From Tsukamurella tyrosinosolvens (GTDB taxonomy: Bacteria > Actinomycetota > Actinomycetes > Mycobacteriales > Mycobacteriaceae): a DNA stretch of 64,000 nt. The notes beneath the pieces were generated by a model. That model ran no database searches. It was not told the origin of the DNA and saw only the letters and a program-made list of their open reading frames with translations. Positions 63,330 to 64,000 of the stretch are shown piece after piece. The stretch covers positions 3,782,001-3,846,000 of the forward strand of contig NZ_FNSA01000003.1 in the NCBI RefSeq assembly GCF_900104775.1. Direction: 5' to 3'. How positions within the stretch are numbered: position 1 is the first letter of the stretch; each line of letters begins with the position of its first letter. The position numbers and the translations under genes were made by a program.

Positions 63330-64000
63330 AGGACTCCTTCTTCCGTGAGGCGCAGCGCGCCGCCCGCGAGCGCGCCGGTGGTCTCCCCCTCGTCCAGGGC
63401 GGCGACGCCGCGGACGAAGACGTGCGTGAACCCCGCCGCGGGCGTGCGCGGGGCGTCGTAGGTGGCGCGGTCGATCACCGCGTCGGGGTCGAAGAGCGCC
63501 AGGTCGGCGGCATGGCCCTCACGGACCAGGCCCCGTCGGACCAGGCGGAGGCGACGGGCGGCCCGCCCCGTGAGGTGGCCGACGCACTCCTCGAGGCTCA
63601 TCAGCCCCAGGTCCCGGCTGTAGTGGCCGAGGTAGCGGGCGAAGGTGCCCCAGGCGCGCGGGTGCGGCTTGCCGCCGACGAGCAGGCCGTCGCTGCCGCC
63701 GGTGTGCGCGGGGTGGCGCATGATGGCGCGCACGTTCTCCTCGTGCCCGACGTGCTGCAGGATGCCGGTGGCGAGGCGGTCGTCGAGCAGGAGCCCGATG
63801 CACACGTCGAACGGGTCGCGGCGCTCGTCGGCGGCGATCCGCTCGATGGTGCGGCCGACGTAGCCGGCGAGCGCGTCGGTGCCGACGCCGCTGATCTCGA
63901 TGGTGTGCCACTCGGCGATCACGCCGTGACAGCCGTCGGATCCGGTGTGCTCCAGGTGCTCCCGGATGCGGGCGAGGTCCTGCGGGTCGCGCAGGCGCGC
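63326..64000 (-). CDS. N-acyl-D-amino-acid deacylase (D-aminoacylase), C-terminal part
   Basis: The frame is open to the right edge; 224 C-terminal residues are seen. MRHPAHTGGSDGLLVGGKPHPRAWGTFARYL and LTGRAARRLRLVRRGLVREGHAADLALFDPD are split family hallmarks of the amidohydrolase type (the SDG Asp is a metal ligand). It removes the acyl group from N-acyl-D-amino acids. It is upstream of, and coupled by GTGA overlap to, the KDPG aldolase, with GntP last. The N-terminal metal site is beyond the window. Confidence 0.9.
   Translation of the reverse strand, partial: ARLRDPQDLARIREHLEHTGSDGCHGVIAEWHTIEISGVGTDALAGYVGRTIERIAADERRDPFDVCIGLLLDDRLATGILQHVGHEENVRAIMRHPAHTGGSDGLLVGGKPHPRAWGTFARYLGHYSRDLGLMSLEECVGHLTGRAARRLRLVRRGLVREGHAADLALFDPDAVIDRATYDAPRTPAAGFTHVFVRGVAALDEGETTGALAGGALRLTEEGVL

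Overview
The window is high-GC and gene-dense, with GTG starts and 4-bp ATGA/GTGA gene overlaps throughout. It looks like a mycolic-acid actinobacterium (order Mycobacteriales). My best guess at genus is Tsukamurella or a close relative, judged only from gene content and remembered protein similarity. Supporting signs are a SerB2-CtaD-FecB block, FprB, mycothiol-type DinB/maleylpyruvate isomerase proteins, a Ddn-like deazaflavin protein, class Ib nrdHIE/nrdF, and an order resembling M. tuberculosis Rv3041c-Rv3068c with many insertions.

Layout. 1-6.6 kb: 5' end of an ABC ATPase, glycogen debranching enzyme glgX, serB, ctaD and the fecB-like lipoprotein. 6.9-10.5 kb: an AurF-type di-iron oxygenase with its ferredoxin-reductase FprB, then a stand-alone LigD-type polymerase. 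10.5-12.6 kb: DUF1272, a membrane protein and nrdF. 12.7-21.3 kb: small enzymes and regulators (SRPBCC, DinB/MPI, TrmH, LON domain, Ddn-like, three TetR genes facing palindromic operators, PaaI thioesterase, Hsp20 with a CIRCE element). 21.3-27.7 kb: a molybdopterin oxidoreductase with a CBS protein, then an operon in which a CYP153-type P450 fused to a phthalate-dioxygenase-type reductase overlaps a Rieske oxygenase gene. 27.8-33.3 kb: nrdHIE, an FMN reductase/TetR pair and an SDR. 33.3-36.9 kb: an amidase-fold protein that seems to lack all catalytic residues, a CobW GTPase and TrhO. 36.9-42.9 kb: a sulfonate/sulfate-ester module (SsuA-C-B, arylsulfatase, TauD/AtsK dioxygenase). 42.9-46.7 kb: alpha/beta hydrolase, UDP-glucose dehydrogenase and a protein built of seventeen 10-residue repeats. 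46.8-58.4 kb: AraC/VOC, two imine-reductase-like genes facing an HxlR regulator, ArsR-SRPBCC, GNAT, CopD, two MFS transporters, a sterol-desaturase-like enzyme, GntR/NUDIX, a second HxlR and DUF2630. 58.5-64 kb: tRNA-Ala(GGC), a DsbA-like anchored thioredoxin, phosphoglucomutase, and an operon of D-aminoacylase, KDPG aldolase and GntP permease that runs off the right edge.

Regulation can be read unusually well. Paired NrdR-box-like sites with an exact 32-bp spacing lie before both nrdHIE and nrdF, which are 15 kb apart, so the two loci are probably co-regulated. Most divergent regulator/enzyme pairs have a clean palindrome between them. The most notable systems are the CYP153-reductase fusion coupled to a Rieske oxygenase, the apparent pseudo-amidase, and the decapeptide-repeat protein. 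I see no IS element, prophage, CRISPR array or replication origin.
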